DNA of 64,000 nucleotides, taken from positions 1,462,765 to 1,526,764 of the forward strand of contig NZ_JAENHL010000007.1 in the NCBI RefSeq assembly GCF_016595235.1, read 5' to 3'. Below the pieces are notes generated by a model, which worked only from the letters and a program-made list of their open reading frames with translations, made no database searches and was not told where the DNA came from. Position numbers and translations under genes: made by a program. Below are positions 34,448-44,123 of this stretch, piece by piece; position 1 is the first letter of the stretch; each line of letters begins with the position of its first letter. The stretch comes from Taklimakanibacter albus (lineage in GTDB: Bacteria > Pseudomonadota > Alphaproteobacteria > Rhizobiales > Aestuariivirgaceae).

Positions 34448-35408
34448 GGTTCTGAAACCCGGCCTCGCCACCACCGTCCAGGATCTGGGCCGGCCCGGCT
34501 ATTACAATATCGGCATCCCGCTGTCGGGCGGCATGGACCGGCTCGCTACCAGGACCGCCAATATGCTGGTCGGCAATGACGAAGGTGCGGCCGTCCTCGA
34601 GGCGGTGTTCATGGGCCCCGAGCTCGAATTCACCGCCGATGCGACGGTCGCCGTCACCGGCGCCGACCTGCCGCCCAAGCTCGATGGCGCAGCGCGCGAC
34701 AGCTGGACCTCCTTCACGGTGAAGAAGGGCCAGGTGCTCTCCTTCGAGTTCCTCAAGAAAGGGGCGCGCGCTTACATCGCCGTGTCGGGTGGCATCGACG
34801 TGCCGGTCGTGCTCGGCTCACGCTCGACCTATGCTTTGGGCGCGCTCGGCGGCTTCAAGGGCCGCAAGCTCGAGGCCGGCGATGAGTTGCCGGTGGGCCA
34901 CGGCAAGGGCGCCAGGGACGGCCGCAGCGTGCCGGCCAATTTGCGCCGTGCGCCGGGCAATCCGGCGGAGCTGCGCATGGTGCCGGGGCTCTACTGGCAC
35001 CGCATCACCGACGAAGCCGGCAAACACTTCTTTGCCGACACCTGGAAGGTGGCGCCCGAGGCCGACCGTATCGGCTATCGCTTCAAGGGCGGAAGGCCGC
35101 TCGACTTCGTGCCGCGCCAGCAGCCTTTCGGCGCCGGCTCAGATCCCTCCAACATCGTCGACGCCTGTTATCCCTATGGCTCGATCCAGGTGCCGGGCGG
35201 TACCGAGCCGATTGTCCTGCACCGCGACGCGGTGTCGGGCGGCGGCTATTTCATGGTCGGCACCGTGATCTCGGCCGACATGGACCTGATCGGCCAATTG
35301 CAGCCGCATACTCAGGCCCGTTTCGTCGGCGTCGATCTGGACACCGCACTGAAAGCGCGTCACGAGCGCGAAGGTCTGCTTCACAAGGTGAGGGAAGCTC
35401 TTTCCTGA
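34437..35408 (+). CDS. pxpC: Biotin-dependent carboxyltransferase family protein, PxpC / KipA
   Basis: A 323-residue protein. The signature LATTVQDLGRPGYYNIGIPLSG, then MDRLATRTANMLVGNDEGAAVLE, is typical of PxpC/KipA and of the matching half of urea carboxylase and allophanate-type carboxyltransferase domains. ATG 34437 overlaps the end of pxpB, so the two are translationally coupled. It ends at TGA 35406-35408, directly against the stop of the convergent araC-type gene with no spacer and no visible terminator. It is the last gene of the pxp/biotin operon. Confidence 0.9.
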   Translation: MAIKVLKPGLATTVQDLGRPGYYNIGIPLSGGMDRLATRTANMLVGNDEGAAVLEAVFMGPELEFTADATVAVTGADLPPKLDGAARDSWTSFTVKKGQVLSFEFLKKGARAYIAVSGGIDVPVVLGSRSTYALGALGGFKGRKLEAGDELPVGHGKGARDGRSVPANLRRAPGNPAELRMVPGLYWHRITDEAGKHFFADTWKVAPEADRIGYRFKGGRPLDFVPRQQPFGAGSDPSNIVDACYPYGSIQVPGGTEPIVLHRDAVSGGGYFMVGTVISADMDLIGQLQPHTQARFVGVDLDTALKARHEREGLLHKVREALS

Positions 35409-36377
35409 TCACGCATCGAGGCGCGCTTTGAGGCGCGCCTCGTCACGGTACTCTTTGGGCGACATACCGAAATGAGCCTTGAATGTCCGCGAGAACTGAG
35501 CTTGATCGCCGAAGCCCCAGTGATAGGCGATCTCGCCGACGCTTTGCGTGACATTGCGGTCGCAGAGCGCCATGCGGCAGGCGTCGAGCCGCTGGTCGCG
35601 GATCCAGGCGCTGAGCGTCTGGTTGGTGTCGCGGAAGAGCTCATGCAGATAGCGCAGCGAAATACCGCAATGGCGCGCGATCATTTCGGGATCGAGCGCC
35701 GGGTTGCGCAGGTTCTTGCGCACGAAGGTCTCGATGCGCATCAGATGCGCCGCCCGCATGGTCGAGCCGCCGGAAGTCAACGTCCGCTCGTCCGCCTTGA
35801 GCGCCAGGACGAGAAGATCGATGAGCTGCTGGCCGACCGTGGCGCGCGTCTCGTCATTCATTTCATCGAAGCGGTCCGGGATCAGATGCAACATGTCGGC
35901 GAAGAAGCCGCCGGCGCCATTGGCGGCGTCGAATTGCAGCGAGCAGAAGCGGTCGGGCCCGCGCAGGCGCCCGGCGAGCGCCTTGGCCTCGACCTTCATG
36001 ACCCAGAGATCGGACGCCTCGCTGTGGCTGAATTCGTAAGGCTCGTGGCTGCGCTCGAGGATGAAGGAGCCGGGGGCACAATAGACGTCCTTGCCGCATT
36101 GCGAGAAGAACACCTCGCTCAGCGCCGGCACCGTGATCAGGAAATGCTCGTCGCGCTCGGCGCGAAAATGATGCGGCAGGCGGCGGTAGCACAGGCTTTC
36201 GGAAGTGAGCCTGGACAAGGACAGGCCGCCCAGATGCCAGTCGGTGATCTCACCCGAGAAATGGGCCGGGTCGCGGAAAGTGAGGTCGAGCGGGAAATAG
36301 GCGCTGGCGATCGTTTCATGCCAATGCCGGCTGCGCTCGTGGAGCGCCACGCTGCTGGTCGAGATACGTCTCTTCAT
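35409..36377 (-). CDS. AraC-family transcriptional regulator
   Basis: A 322-residue regulator. Residues about 1-190 form an AraC_binding_2-type effector domain (HFRAERDEHFLITVPALSE, ERSHEPYEFSHSE). Residues about 215-315 hold the two helix-turn-helix units (MIARHCGISLRYLHELFRD and VGEIAYHWGFGDQAQFSRTF, ending SPKEYR). It is divergent from hyuB across 242 bp, making it the likely activator of the hyuBA-liv operon. That gap (36378-36619) contains no repeat or clear promoter box I can name. The same domain layout is found in regulators of amine and nitrile catabolism. Confidence 0.92.
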   Translation of the reverse strand: MKRRISTSSVALHERSRHWHETIASAYFPLDLTFRDPAHFSGEITDWHLGGLSLSRLTSESLCYRRLPHHFRAERDEHFLITVPALSEVFFSQCGKDVYCAPGSFILERSHEPYEFSHSEASDLWVMKVEAKALAGRLRGPDRFCSLQFDAANGAGGFFADMLHLIPDRFDEMNDETRATVGQQLIDLLVLALKADERTLTSGGSTMRAAHLMRIETFVRKNLRNPALDPEMIARHCGISLRYLHELFRDTNQTLSAWIRDQRLDACRMALCDRNVTQSVGEIAYHWGFGDQAQFSRTFKAHFGMSPKEYRDEARLKARLDA

Positions 36378-36619
36378 AGCGCACTCCGCATACGGAAAAT
36401 GTTACGGCGTAGGGCGCGTGGACGCAATGGAAACCGGGCGGACTGCACGGGAAATCAAAAGCCGGTTCACCTGCAGCAAAGACTCCTGTCCTCACCGCGA
36501 CTTAGGCTCCCGCTCCGCAATGGTGCGATAGACGCCATGCCGAGGGTGAGGAAACAGCCGCCGGCTTCAGGCACGGCCATTTCGGCTTTCGGCGTGGTTC
36601 AGCGATCCGCGAGGACCCG

Positions 36620-38374
36620 ATGAAGCCGAGCCGCAAATCCAAAGTTGACCCGATCACCCTTTCCGTCGTCAGAGGCGTGCTGGAGACGACCCAGCGCGAA
36701 ATGACGCTGACGCTCGAAAAAACCGCGCGCTCCTCGGTGTTCAACCTGGCGCATGACTATTCGACCGCCCTTTTCAACGCCAAGCCGGAAATGATCCTGC
36801 AGGGCCAGGACATCCCGATCCATCTGGGATCCCTCATCCCGGCGATGAAGGCGGTGGCCAGATATTTCGGCGACGACATACATGACGGCGACCTCATCCT
36901 CCACAATGATCCGGCCTTCGGCGGCAGCCATGCCATCGACACCTGCATGTACAAGCCGGTCTTCTACAAAGGGAAGCTCGCCTACTGGACGGTTTGCAAG
37001 GGCCATCTGACCGATATCGGCGGCCCGGTGCCGGCCGGCTACAATCCCAATGCCAAGGAGATCTATGCGGAGTGCCTGCGCATCCCGCCGGTGAAGATCT
37101 GGGACAAGGGCAAGCCGCGCAACGATGTCCTCAATATGATCTTCACCAATATGCGGGCGAGGCGCGATCAGGAAGGTGATTTCAACGCGCTGATCGGCGC
37201 CTGTCAGGTGGGCGAGCGCAATCTCCTCGCCATAGTCGACAAATATGGCGCCGCCACCGTCGACACCTGCATCGATGAGCTATTGAACATGGCCGACCGC
37301 CATATGCGCTCGCTCATCAAGTCGGTGCCGGACGGCACCTATAGCGGCACCGCGATCCTCGAGGATGCCGGCCACGGGCTCGGCGATTTCGAGATCACCG
37401 CGACGGTGAAGATCAAGGGCGATAGCTGCCACATCGCCATCAAGAGCCCGCCGCAAGTGCCCTATTTCATCAATTCCTATGAGGGCAATTCACATTCGGG
37501 CGTCTATCTGGGCCTCATGATGTTCGCGGCCCTGCCGCCGCCCTACAATGAAGGCCTCTATCGCTGCGTGTCGATCGACTTCGGGCCCAAGGGCACCTTG
37601 TGCAATGCCGCGGAGCCCGCGCCGCATATGAACTGCACCACGACGCCGATGGAGACGCTGACCGACGCGGTGCGTCTCGCCTTCGAAAAGGCGATGCCGT
37701 CCAAGGTCGCCGCCTCCTGGGGCCATGCCAACGGGCTCAACATCGCCGGGCGCGATGAAAGAAGCGGCGAGGAATTCGTCACCATGGTGCTCGCCACCAT
37801 CATTTCGGGCGGCGGTGCCACGCCGCAGCAGGATGGCTGGCATGCGGTCGGCCCCGAATGCTGCTTCGGCGCGCTCACCTCCGGCGATGTCGAGCTTCTC
37901 GAATATTCCTATCCGATCATCATCCACCGTTATTCGCTGATGACGGATTCGGGAGGCGCGGGCAAATACCGCGGCGGCTCCGGCACCGCCTGGGAAGTCG
38001 AGCCGCTCTACAAGGACATGTTGTGCATCGGCTTCGGCGAAGGCCGCCGCATCCCGGCCATGGGCGCCGCCGGCGCCACGTCCAAGCTCATCGACACCAA
38101 AGTCGGCCGCGTCGAGCTGAAGCGCAAGGGCAAGACCGATGTCGAGCGCAAGAACATCCTGCAGACCATCCAGCCCGGCGAGACCATCACCAACATGAAT
38201 CCGGGCGGCGGCGGTTACGGCAACCCACATGAACGACCGATCGACAAAGTCCTCTGGGACGTGAAGAACGGCCTCGTGTCGATCAAGGGCGCCCGCGAGG
38301 ATTATGGCGTCGTCATCTCCAACGGCACTGTCGATCAGGACGCCACCAACACCTTGCGTGGAGGTGCCCAATGA
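36620..38374 (+). CDS. hyuB: Hydantoinase B / oxoprolinase family protein
   Basis: A 584-residue protein of the HyuB family, the partner of HyuA in ATP-dependent opening of N-methylhydantoin, 5-oxoproline or caprolactam-type rings. Seen in order: TLSVVRGVLETTQREMTLTL, the GDLILHNDPAFGGSHAIDTC metal-site region, NSHSGVYLGLMMFAALPPPYNEGLYR, and the C-terminal SGGAGKYRGGSGTAWEVE. ATG 36620 has GAGG six bases upstream. It overlaps hyuA as ATGA. It is the first gene of a seven-gene operon that ends with a branched-chain-type ABC importer. Substrate cannot be fixed from sequence. Confidence 0.93.
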   Translation: MKPSRKSKVDPITLSVVRGVLETTQREMTLTLEKTARSSVFNLAHDYSTALFNAKPEMILQGQDIPIHLGSLIPAMKAVARYFGDDIHDGDLILHNDPAFGGSHAIDTCMYKPVFYKGKLAYWTVCKGHLTDIGGPVPAGYNPNAKEIYAECLRIPPVKIWDKGKPRNDVLNMIFTNMRARRDQEGDFNALIGACQVGERNLLAIVDKYGAATVDTCIDELLNMADRHMRSLIKSVPDGTYSGTAILEDAGHGLGDFEITATVKIKGDSCHIAIKSPPQVPYFINSYEGNSHSGVYLGLMMFAALPPPYNEGLYRCVSIDFGPKGTLCNAAEPAPHMNCTTTPMETLTDAVRLAFEKAMPSKVAASWGHANGLNIAGRDERSGEEFVTMVLATIISGGGATPQQDGWHAVGPECCFGALTSGDVELLEYSYPIIIHRYSLMTDSGGAGKYRGGSGTAWEVEPLYKDMLCIGFGEGRRIPAMGAAGATSKLIDTKVGRVELKRKGKTDVERKNILQTIQPGETITNMNPGGGGYGNPHERPIDKVLWDVKNGLVSIKGAREDYGVVISNGTVDQDATNTLRGGAQ

Positions 38375-40464
38375 CCGCGCAATATCGTCTCGGCATCGAC
38401 GCCGGCGGTACCTTCACCGATTTCGTCATTGCCGACCGCAAAGCAGGCTCGATCAAGCTCTTCAAGGCGCTCTCGACGCCCTCCAATCCGACCAAAGCCA
38501 TCGAAAACGGCCTCGCTCTGATCGCCGAGCATCTCGGCCGCTCGGCCGAAGAGATCGTCGCCAATTGCGATCTCTGCATCAACGGCACGACGGTGGGCCT
38601 CAACGCCCTCATCACCCATCGGGGCGGCAAAACCGGCCTCATCTGCACCGCGGGGCACGAGGATTCGCTCGAGATCCGCAACGGCCACAAGGAAGACGGC
38701 TACCGCTACGATCCCGAATATCCGGCCGCCACCATGCTGGTGCCGCGTTACTTGCGCAAAGGTGTACGCGAGCGTGTGCTGGCCGACGGCTCCATCCGCA
38801 CTGCGATGAATGAAGACGATGTGCGCGATGCCTGCCGGCTGTTCCTGAAAGAAGGTGTCGAGACCGTCGCCATTTCGTTCGTCTGGTCGGTGCTCAACAC
38901 CAGGCACGAGAAACGCGCCGCCGAGATCGTCCGCGAGATGATGCCGGACGCGATCCTGACCGTCGGCTGCGAGCTCTATCCGCAGATCCGTGAATATACG
39001 CGGAGCTCCACCGCGGTGGCCAATGCCTATCTGGCCCCGGTGATGCGCAAATATGTCGGCGCCGTGGATCAGTATTTCCAGAAGCTCGGCGCCCGGCAGC
39101 CGGTGCGGTACTTCCAGTCGAATGGCGGCCTTGCCATCGGCCAGGTGATGACCGACCGTTCCGTCTATGCGATCAATTCAGGTCCGGCCTCGGCGCCGCA
39201 AGCGGGGCTTTATGTCTGCGCTCCCTTCAAAAAGAAGAACGTCATCACCGTCGATATGGGCGGTACGTCTTTCGACATAACGCTGACCAAGGACGGCCAG
39301 ACCAATCTCAACAAGAATATCGACTTCCTGCGCTACCGCATCGGCGTGCCGATGATCCAGGTCGAGACGCTCGGCGCCGGCGGCGGCTCGATCGGCTGGA
39401 TCGACTCGCTGGGCCTGCTGCAGGTCGGTCCGCAATCGGCGGGCGCCGATCCGGGTCCCGCCTGCTACGGCCAGGGCGGTGTCGAGCCGACGACGTCCGA
39501 CGCCAATCTGGTGCTGGGTTATCTCAATCCGGAAGGCCTGCTCGGCGGTAAGCTGCCGCTCAGCCTCGACAAGGCCAAGGCGGCGTTGAAGCGCATCGCC
39601 GATCCGCTCGGCATCTCGGCCGAACAGGCGGCCTATGGCATGTTCACCATCGTCAACAACAACATGGTGAACGGCATCCGCCGCGTCTCGGTCGAGCGTG
39701 GTTATGATCCGCGCGATTTCGTCCTGGTCGGCGCCGGCGGCGCCACCGCGGCGCATATCACCGCGCTGGCGCGCGAGATGGGCATCGACACGATCGTACT
39801 GCCGAAGCTCGCTTCGGGCCTGTGCGCTTTCGGGCAGACCATCTCGGACGTCAAATACAACTATATGGCGACGGCGCCGGTACGCCTCGACAACGACCCC
39901 GCCTATAAGCGCATCGACAGCCTGTTCAAGGAGGTCGAGCGCAAGGGCATCCAGCATCTGGAGAAGGACGGCTTCACCAAGAAGACCATCGGCGTGAAGC
40001 GCAGCCTCGATATGAGGTATGTCGGCCAGGTGCATGAATGCACCGTCGATATCGGCACCTTCGACATCAACGCCCGGAGCATTGCGAAGGTGAAGGAGGC
40101 GTTCCACAAGCGCCATGAGGAGCTCTACACCTATTCGGAGCGCCATAATGCGGTGGAGGTCGTCAATATCGAGTCGACTCTCTACGGCTATATCGACAAG
40201 CCGCGTTTGCCGAAGCTCGCCAAGGGCGCCAGCGTCGCCAAAGCGCTGAAGGGTCACCGCAAGGCGATCTTCGATGCCAAGGGCAAAGGTACCAGGACGC
40301 CGGTTTATGACGGCGGAAGCCTCGGCGCCGGCGCCACCATCAAGGGCCCCGCCATCATCGAGGAGGTGACGACCACCATCGTCATCGAGCCGGGCTGGAC
40401 GGCCAAGCTCGATCAGTCGGGCTCCTATGTCATCACCCACAAGCGAAAGACAGGAGGCAGATGA
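38371..40464 (+). CDS. hyuA: Hydantoinase A / oxoprolinase family protein (ATPase subunit)
   Basis: A 697-residue protein with the actin/hexokinase-like phosphate-binding motif at its start (YRLGIDAGGTFTDFV) and a second glycine-rich motif VITVDMGGTSFDITL. Also visible are GAGGGSIGWID, GPQSAGADPGPACYGQGG and LVGAGGATAAHI, all typical of HyuA. It activates the ring carbonyl with ATP for hydrolysis together with HyuB. It is coupled to hyuB and to livG by ATGA overlaps on both sides, so enzyme and importer ATPase are made together. Acetone or acetophenone carboxylase beta subunits are distant relatives but would have extra subunits. Confidence 0.93.
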   Translation: MTAQYRLGIDAGGTFTDFVIADRKAGSIKLFKALSTPSNPTKAIENGLALIAEHLGRSAEEIVANCDLCINGTTVGLNALITHRGGKTGLICTAGHEDSLEIRNGHKEDGYRYDPEYPAATMLVPRYLRKGVRERVLADGSIRTAMNEDDVRDACRLFLKEGVETVAISFVWSVLNTRHEKRAAEIVREMMPDAILTVGCELYPQIREYTRSSTAVANAYLAPVMRKYVGAVDQYFQKLGARQPVRYFQSNGGLAIGQVMTDRSVYAINSGPASAPQAGLYVCAPFKKKNVITVDMGGTSFDITLTKDGQTNLNKNIDFLRYRIGVPMIQVETLGAGGGSIGWIDSLGLLQVGPQSAGADPGPACYGQGGVEPTTSDANLVLGYLNPEGLLGGKLPLSLDKAKAALKRIADPLGISAEQAAYGMFTIVNNNMVNGIRRVSVERGYDPRDFVLVGAGGATAAHITALAREMGIDTIVLPKLASGLCAFGQTISDVKYNYMATAPVRLDNDPAYKRIDSLFKEVERKGIQHLEKDGFTKKTIGVKRSLDMRYVGQVHECTVDIGTFDINARSIAKVKEAFHKRHEELYTYSERHNAVEVVNIESTLYGYIDKPRLPKLAKGASVAKALKGHRKAIFDAKGKGTRTPVYDGGSLGAGATIKGPAIIEEVTTTIVIEPGWTAKLDQSGSYVITHKRKTGGR

Positions 40465-41207
40465 CAAGCACCGCCCTCAGCGCCCGGAATGTCTCGGTCT
40501 CCTTTGACGGCCTCAAAGCGCTTGCGAATGTCGTTCTCGACATTCCGCCCCAGCGCGTCACCGGGCTGATCGGCCCGAATGGCGCCGGGAAAACGACGCT
40601 CGTCAATGTACTGACCGGCTTCCAGGCGCCCGATGAGGGCAGTGTGACGATGGACGGCAAGGACATGGCTGGCATCACCAGCTTCGGGATCCGGCGGCTC
40701 GGCATCGCCCGCACCTTCCAGTCGGGCCGCCTGTTCAGCGAGCTGTCGGTGCTCGACAATCTCGAAGTGACGGGCGTCGGCTTGGGGTTGTCGCGCCGCG
40801 AGGCCTGCGCCAAGGCGGAGGCAATGCTCGACTGGATCGGCATTGCATCGCTCGCCGACCGTATCGCCGGTGGGCTGCCTTACACCGATGAGCGCCGCGT
40901 CGCCATCGGCCGCGCCTTGATGATGGAACCGAAATATCTGCTCCTCGACGAGCCGGCCGCCGGCATGTCGGCGGAAGAGGCTGATGATCTGATCGCGCTC
41001 ATCCGCCGGATCGTCGCCGAGATGAAATGCGGCGTGCTGCTGATCGAGCATAATATCGGGCTCGTCCTCAATATCTGCGACCACATCCACGTGCTGGATT
41101 CGGGCGAGATCATCGAGGACGGCAGTCCGGCCCAGATCAAGGCCAGCGAGAAGGTGCGCCACGCTTATATGGGCACGCAAGCCGAAGCCGGAGGGGTGGT
41201 GCTGTGA
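40461..41207 (+). CDS. livG: Branched-chain amino acid-type ABC importer, ATP-binding protein LivG
   Basis: A 248-residue ATPase. Walker A is GPNGAGKTT, the Q-loop region is ARTFQSGRLF, the signature-equivalent is LPYTDERRVAIGRAL, and Walker B is YLLLDEPAAGMS. The C-terminal BCA_ABC_TP_C end (DSGEIIEDGSPAQIKASEKVRHAYMG) marks LivG rather than LivF. The start overlaps the hyuA stop (ATGA) and the stop overlaps the livF start (GTGA). It powers the LivHM channel together with LivF. Confidence 0.93.
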   Translation: MTSTALSARNVSVSFDGLKALANVVLDIPPQRVTGLIGPNGAGKTTLVNVLTGFQAPDEGSVTMDGKDMAGITSFGIRRLGIARTFQSGRLFSELSVLDNLEVTGVGLGLSRREACAKAEAMLDWIGIASLADRIAGGLPYTDERRVAIGRALMMEPKYLLLDEPAAGMSAEEADDLIALIRRIVAEMKCGVLLIEHNIGLVLNICDHIHVLDSGEIIEDGSPAQIKASEKVRHAYMGTQAEAGGVVL

Positions 41208-41926
41208 CCTTGCTCAGCGTCGACAACATCACCGTCCGGTATGGCCGCCTCACCGCGCTGCGCGGTGTGTCGCTCAAGATTGAGGATGGCGAGACGATCT
41301 TCGTCACCGGGCCGAATGGCGCCGGCAAATCGACCTTGCTGAAGGCGATCGCCGGCGTCGTGCCGGCGGCGGAAGGCGCCATCGTGCTGGGCGGCCAGGT
41401 GATCACCGGCGCCTCGCCCGAAAGCACCGCGCGGCTCGGCTTCTCCATGGTGCCGGAAGGCCGCCATGTCTTTGGCGGCCTCACCATCGAGGAGAATCTG
41501 ATGCTGGGTGCGGGCATGCGCAAGGACCGCGCCCGCGTCGGCGAAGACCTGAAGCAGGTCTATGACGTCTTCCCGATGCTGAGGGAGCGCAAGGACAAGC
41601 CGGCGGGCGTCTTGTCGGGTGGCCAGCAGCAGATGCTGGTGATCGGCCGCGCGCTGATGACGGCGCCGCGCCTCATCGCCATCGACGAGCCCTCGCTGGG
41701 CTTGGCTCCGAAGGTGATCGACCAGGTTTACGAGACGCTGCTCAAATTGCGTGACAGCCGCGGGCTGACGCTGCTCATCGTCGAGCAGAGCTCGACCCGT
41801 GCCATGATGACCGGCGGCCGGATGATCCTGTTGCGCTCGGGCCAAGTGGTGCTCGAGGGCGACGCCAGGACGCTCGCCCGCGGCGATACGCTGAAGAAGG
41901 CCTATTTTGGCTATGGGGAGCATTGA
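41204..41926 (+). CDS. livF: Branched-chain amino acid-type ABC importer, ATP-binding protein LivF
   Basis: A 240-residue ATPase starting at GTG 41204. Walker A is GPNGAGKST, the LivF-typical GFSMVPEGRHVFGGLTIEENL follows, the signature is LSGGQQQMLVIGRAL, and Walker B is RLIAIDEPSLGLAP. It completes the nucleotide-binding pair with LivG. The 209-bp gap to livH is the largest in this operon and is filled by an inverted repeat pair. Confidence 0.93.
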   Translation: MTLLSVDNITVRYGRLTALRGVSLKIEDGETIFVTGPNGAGKSTLLKAIAGVVPAAEGAIVLGGQVITGASPESTARLGFSMVPEGRHVFGGLTIEENLMLGAGMRKDRARVGEDLKQVYDVFPMLRERKDKPAGVLSGGQQQMLVIGRALMTAPRLIAIDEPSLGLAPKVIDQVYETLLKLRDSRGLTLLIVEQSSTRAMMTGGRMILLRSGQVVLEGDARTLARGDTLKKAYFGYGEH

Positions 41927-41952
41927 GAGATGACTTGGAGAATCCCACCAAA

Positions 41953-42119
41953 TCCTCCCTCCGCCGCCGAAGGCGGGGAGGGTGGCGCGCGGAACGCGCG
42001 ACGGGTGGGGTGCTTCCACGAGGACGGTGTCCCCATTCATTCAAGACTTCCCGGCGGCGACACCCCACCCGTCCGCCCTTCGGGCGTCCACCCTCCCCGC
42101 GCTTCGCGCGGTGGAGGGA
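41953..42119. repeat. Inverted REP-like pair inside the liv operon
   Basis: Copies 41953-42010 and 42060-42119 mirror each other, with hairpins of the CCGCCGAAGGCGG and CGCGCTTCGCGCG kind and ACGGGTGGGG / CCCCACCCGT arms. The pair lies between the ATPase genes and the permease genes and may lower or separate expression of the two halves. Confidence 0.8.
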
Positions 42120-42135
42120 GTAGCGGGGTACTTGC

Positions 42136-43050
42136 ATGACCGCCCTCCTCCAGATCCTCTTCGACGCGCTGAGCCTCGGCAGCCTCTATGCTTTGGGCGC
42201 GCTCGGCATCGCGCTCATTTTTGGCGTGATGCGGCTCGTCAATTTCGCTCATGGCGACTACATCGCCTTTTGCGTCTTCGCCCTGCTGTGGCCCTCGATC
42301 GACGCGGCGGCGATCGTCTTCGCCGGCAATCTGCCGACCATCATCCTGATCCCGCTCATCCTGGCGATCGGCGCGGGCCTCTCCGTCCTCTCGGAGATCC
42401 TCGTCTTCCGCCGCTTCCGCAATGCCAATCCGGCGACCATGATGATCGCCTCCTTCGCGCTGGGCTATGTGCTCAAGAACTTTCTCCTGATGCTGTTTTC
42501 GAGCCGGCCGAAATCGATCGACCTGTGGTCGAATCTGAGCCAGCAGGTCGAGATCGCCGGCGCCCGCATTCCCCTCCTGCAGGTGATCACCATCACGATC
42601 ACCATCGTCATCCTCATCGCCCTCACCGCCTTCCTGAAGCGCACCCGCTTCGGCCTCGAAATGCGCGCGGCGGCCGAGAACTTCACCATGGCGCGTATGC
42701 TGGGCGTCAAGGCCAACCGCGTCATCATGCTGGCCTTCGCCATATCCGGCATGCTCGCCGCGGCGATCGGCCTGATCCTCGCCACGCAATCCGGCACCGT
42801 CGACATTCAGATGGGCATGTCGGTGATGCTGGTGGCCTTCATCGCCACCGTCATCGGCGGGCTCGGCAGCCTGCCGGGCGCGGTCATTGCCGGCTTCCTG
42901 ATCGGTGGCGCCAGCGTGCTGATGCAGGTCATCCTGCCGCTCGAGGCCAGGCCCTTCCGCGACGCCTTCGTTTACGGCGCGGTCATCGCCTGCCTGATCT
43001 GGCGGCCGCAGGGATTGTTGGCGCCCAAATCGGCGAAGCAGAGAGTGTGA
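42136..43050 (+). CDS. livH: Branched-chain-type ABC importer permease LivH
   Basis: A 304-residue membrane protein with about eight hydrophobic segments. It opens with the LivH hallmark LGSLYALGALGIALIFGVMRLVNFAHGD. The EAA-like cytoplasmic loop (GLEMRAAAENFTMARMLGV) contacts the ATPases. GGLGSLPGAVIAGFLIG near the end is also typical. The start is ATG 42136. The stop at 43048-43050 lies two bases before the livM start. Confidence 0.93.
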   Translation: MTALLQILFDALSLGSLYALGALGIALIFGVMRLVNFAHGDYIAFCVFALLWPSIDAAAIVFAGNLPTIILIPLILAIGAGLSVLSEILVFRRFRNANPATMMIASFALGYVLKNFLLMLFSSRPKSIDLWSNLSQQVEIAGARIPLLQVITITITIVILIALTAFLKRTRFGLEMRAAAENFTMARMLGVKANRVIMLAFAISGMLAAAIGLILATQSGTVDIQMGMSVMLVAFIATVIGGLGSLPGAVIAGFLIGGASVLMQVILPLEARPFRDAFVYGAVIACLIWRPQGLLAPKSAKQRV

Positions 43051-43052
43051 CG

Positions 43053-44093
43053 ATGGCGCAGCGCAGCTCTCTCCTCGCCCGCACGATCTCGACCTTAATC
43101 ATATTGATCCTGATTCTCGTTGCCATTGCAGTCGTGACGAAACTCTTAGGCTCGCGCCCGTTCGAACGCACCGTCGTCGAGATGTTCATCCGCGTGATGC
43201 TGGTGGTGGGCATCTATATCTTCGTCGGAAATTCCGGCGTCATCAGCTTCGGCCATATGGGCTTCATGTGCATCGGCGCCTATGCCGCCGCCTGGTTCAC
43301 CATCCCGGCCGTCATGAAGCAGGTCTCGCTGCCGGGCCTGCCTAATTTTCTCATCAACACGCAGCTGCCGATCTTCCTCTCCGCCTTCCTCGCCGGCCTC
43401 CTTGCCGCACTCTTCGCTTTGATCGTCGGGCGTATCCTGATGCGGCTGTCCGGCATCGCCGCCTCGATCGCCACTTTCGCCATGCTGGCGGTGATCAACG
43501 TCGTCTATTCCAACTGGGATTCGGTCACCGGCGGCACCGGCTCGATCGTCGGCATCCCTTTCTACACCGGCATCTGGACCGCGCTCGGCGGCGCCATCCT
43601 GGTCGTCATCATCGCCTATCTCTATCAAATCTCGCGCTCGGGCCTGGCGTTGCGCGCCGGGCGCGACGAGGCCACGGCGGCGGCCGCGTCCGGCGTCAAT
43701 ATCGTGCGCGAGCGCCTCATCGCCTTCGTCATCTCGGCTTTCGTGATCGGCGTGGCGGGAGCGCTTTATGGGCATTTCCTCGGGGTCGTCAATCCCGACG
43801 CCTTCTATCTGGGCGTCACCTTCATCACATTGTCGATGCTGGTGGTGGGCGGCATGAACAGCCTGTCGGGCGCGGTGATGGGCGTCATCGTGATCTCAGG
43901 CATCATCCAATTGCTGCGCTGGCTGGAAAAGGGCGTCGATCTCGGCGGCACCACGCTCGCCATCCCCAACGGCCTGCAGGAAATCACCATCGGCCTGGTG
44001 ATGATTGTCATCCTGATGTTCCGGCCGTCGGGCCTCACCCGCAACCGCGAAATCACCTGGCGCTTCAAGGGCGCAACCAAGCCTTCGGAATAG
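43053..44093 (+). CDS. livM: Branched-chain-type ABC importer permease LivM
   Basis: A 346-residue membrane protein. It has the LivM marks GNSGVISFGHMGFMCIGAYAA, the coupling loop SGLALRAGRDEATAAAASGV, and GGMNSLSGAVMGVIVI before a final PSGLTRNREI. ATG 43053 follows the livH stop by two bases. With LivH it forms the translocation channel. Confidence 0.93.
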   Translation: MAQRSSLLARTISTLIILILILVAIAVVTKLLGSRPFERTVVEMFIRVMLVVGIYIFVGNSGVISFGHMGFMCIGAYAAAWFTIPAVMKQVSLPGLPNFLINTQLPIFLSAFLAGLLAALFALIVGRILMRLSGIAASIATFAMLAVINVVYSNWDSVTGGTGSIVGIPFYTGIWTALGGAILVVIIAYLYQISRSGLALRAGRDEATAAAASGVNIVRERLIAFVISAFVIGVAGALYGHFLGVVNPDAFYLGVTFITLSMLVVGGMNSLSGAVMGVIVISGIIQLLRWLEKGVDLGGTTLAIPNGLQEITIGLVMIVILMFRPSGLTRNREITWRFKGATKPSE

Positions 44094-44123
44094 ACGTGCG
44101 TTCATAATGACAAGGAGGAGACC

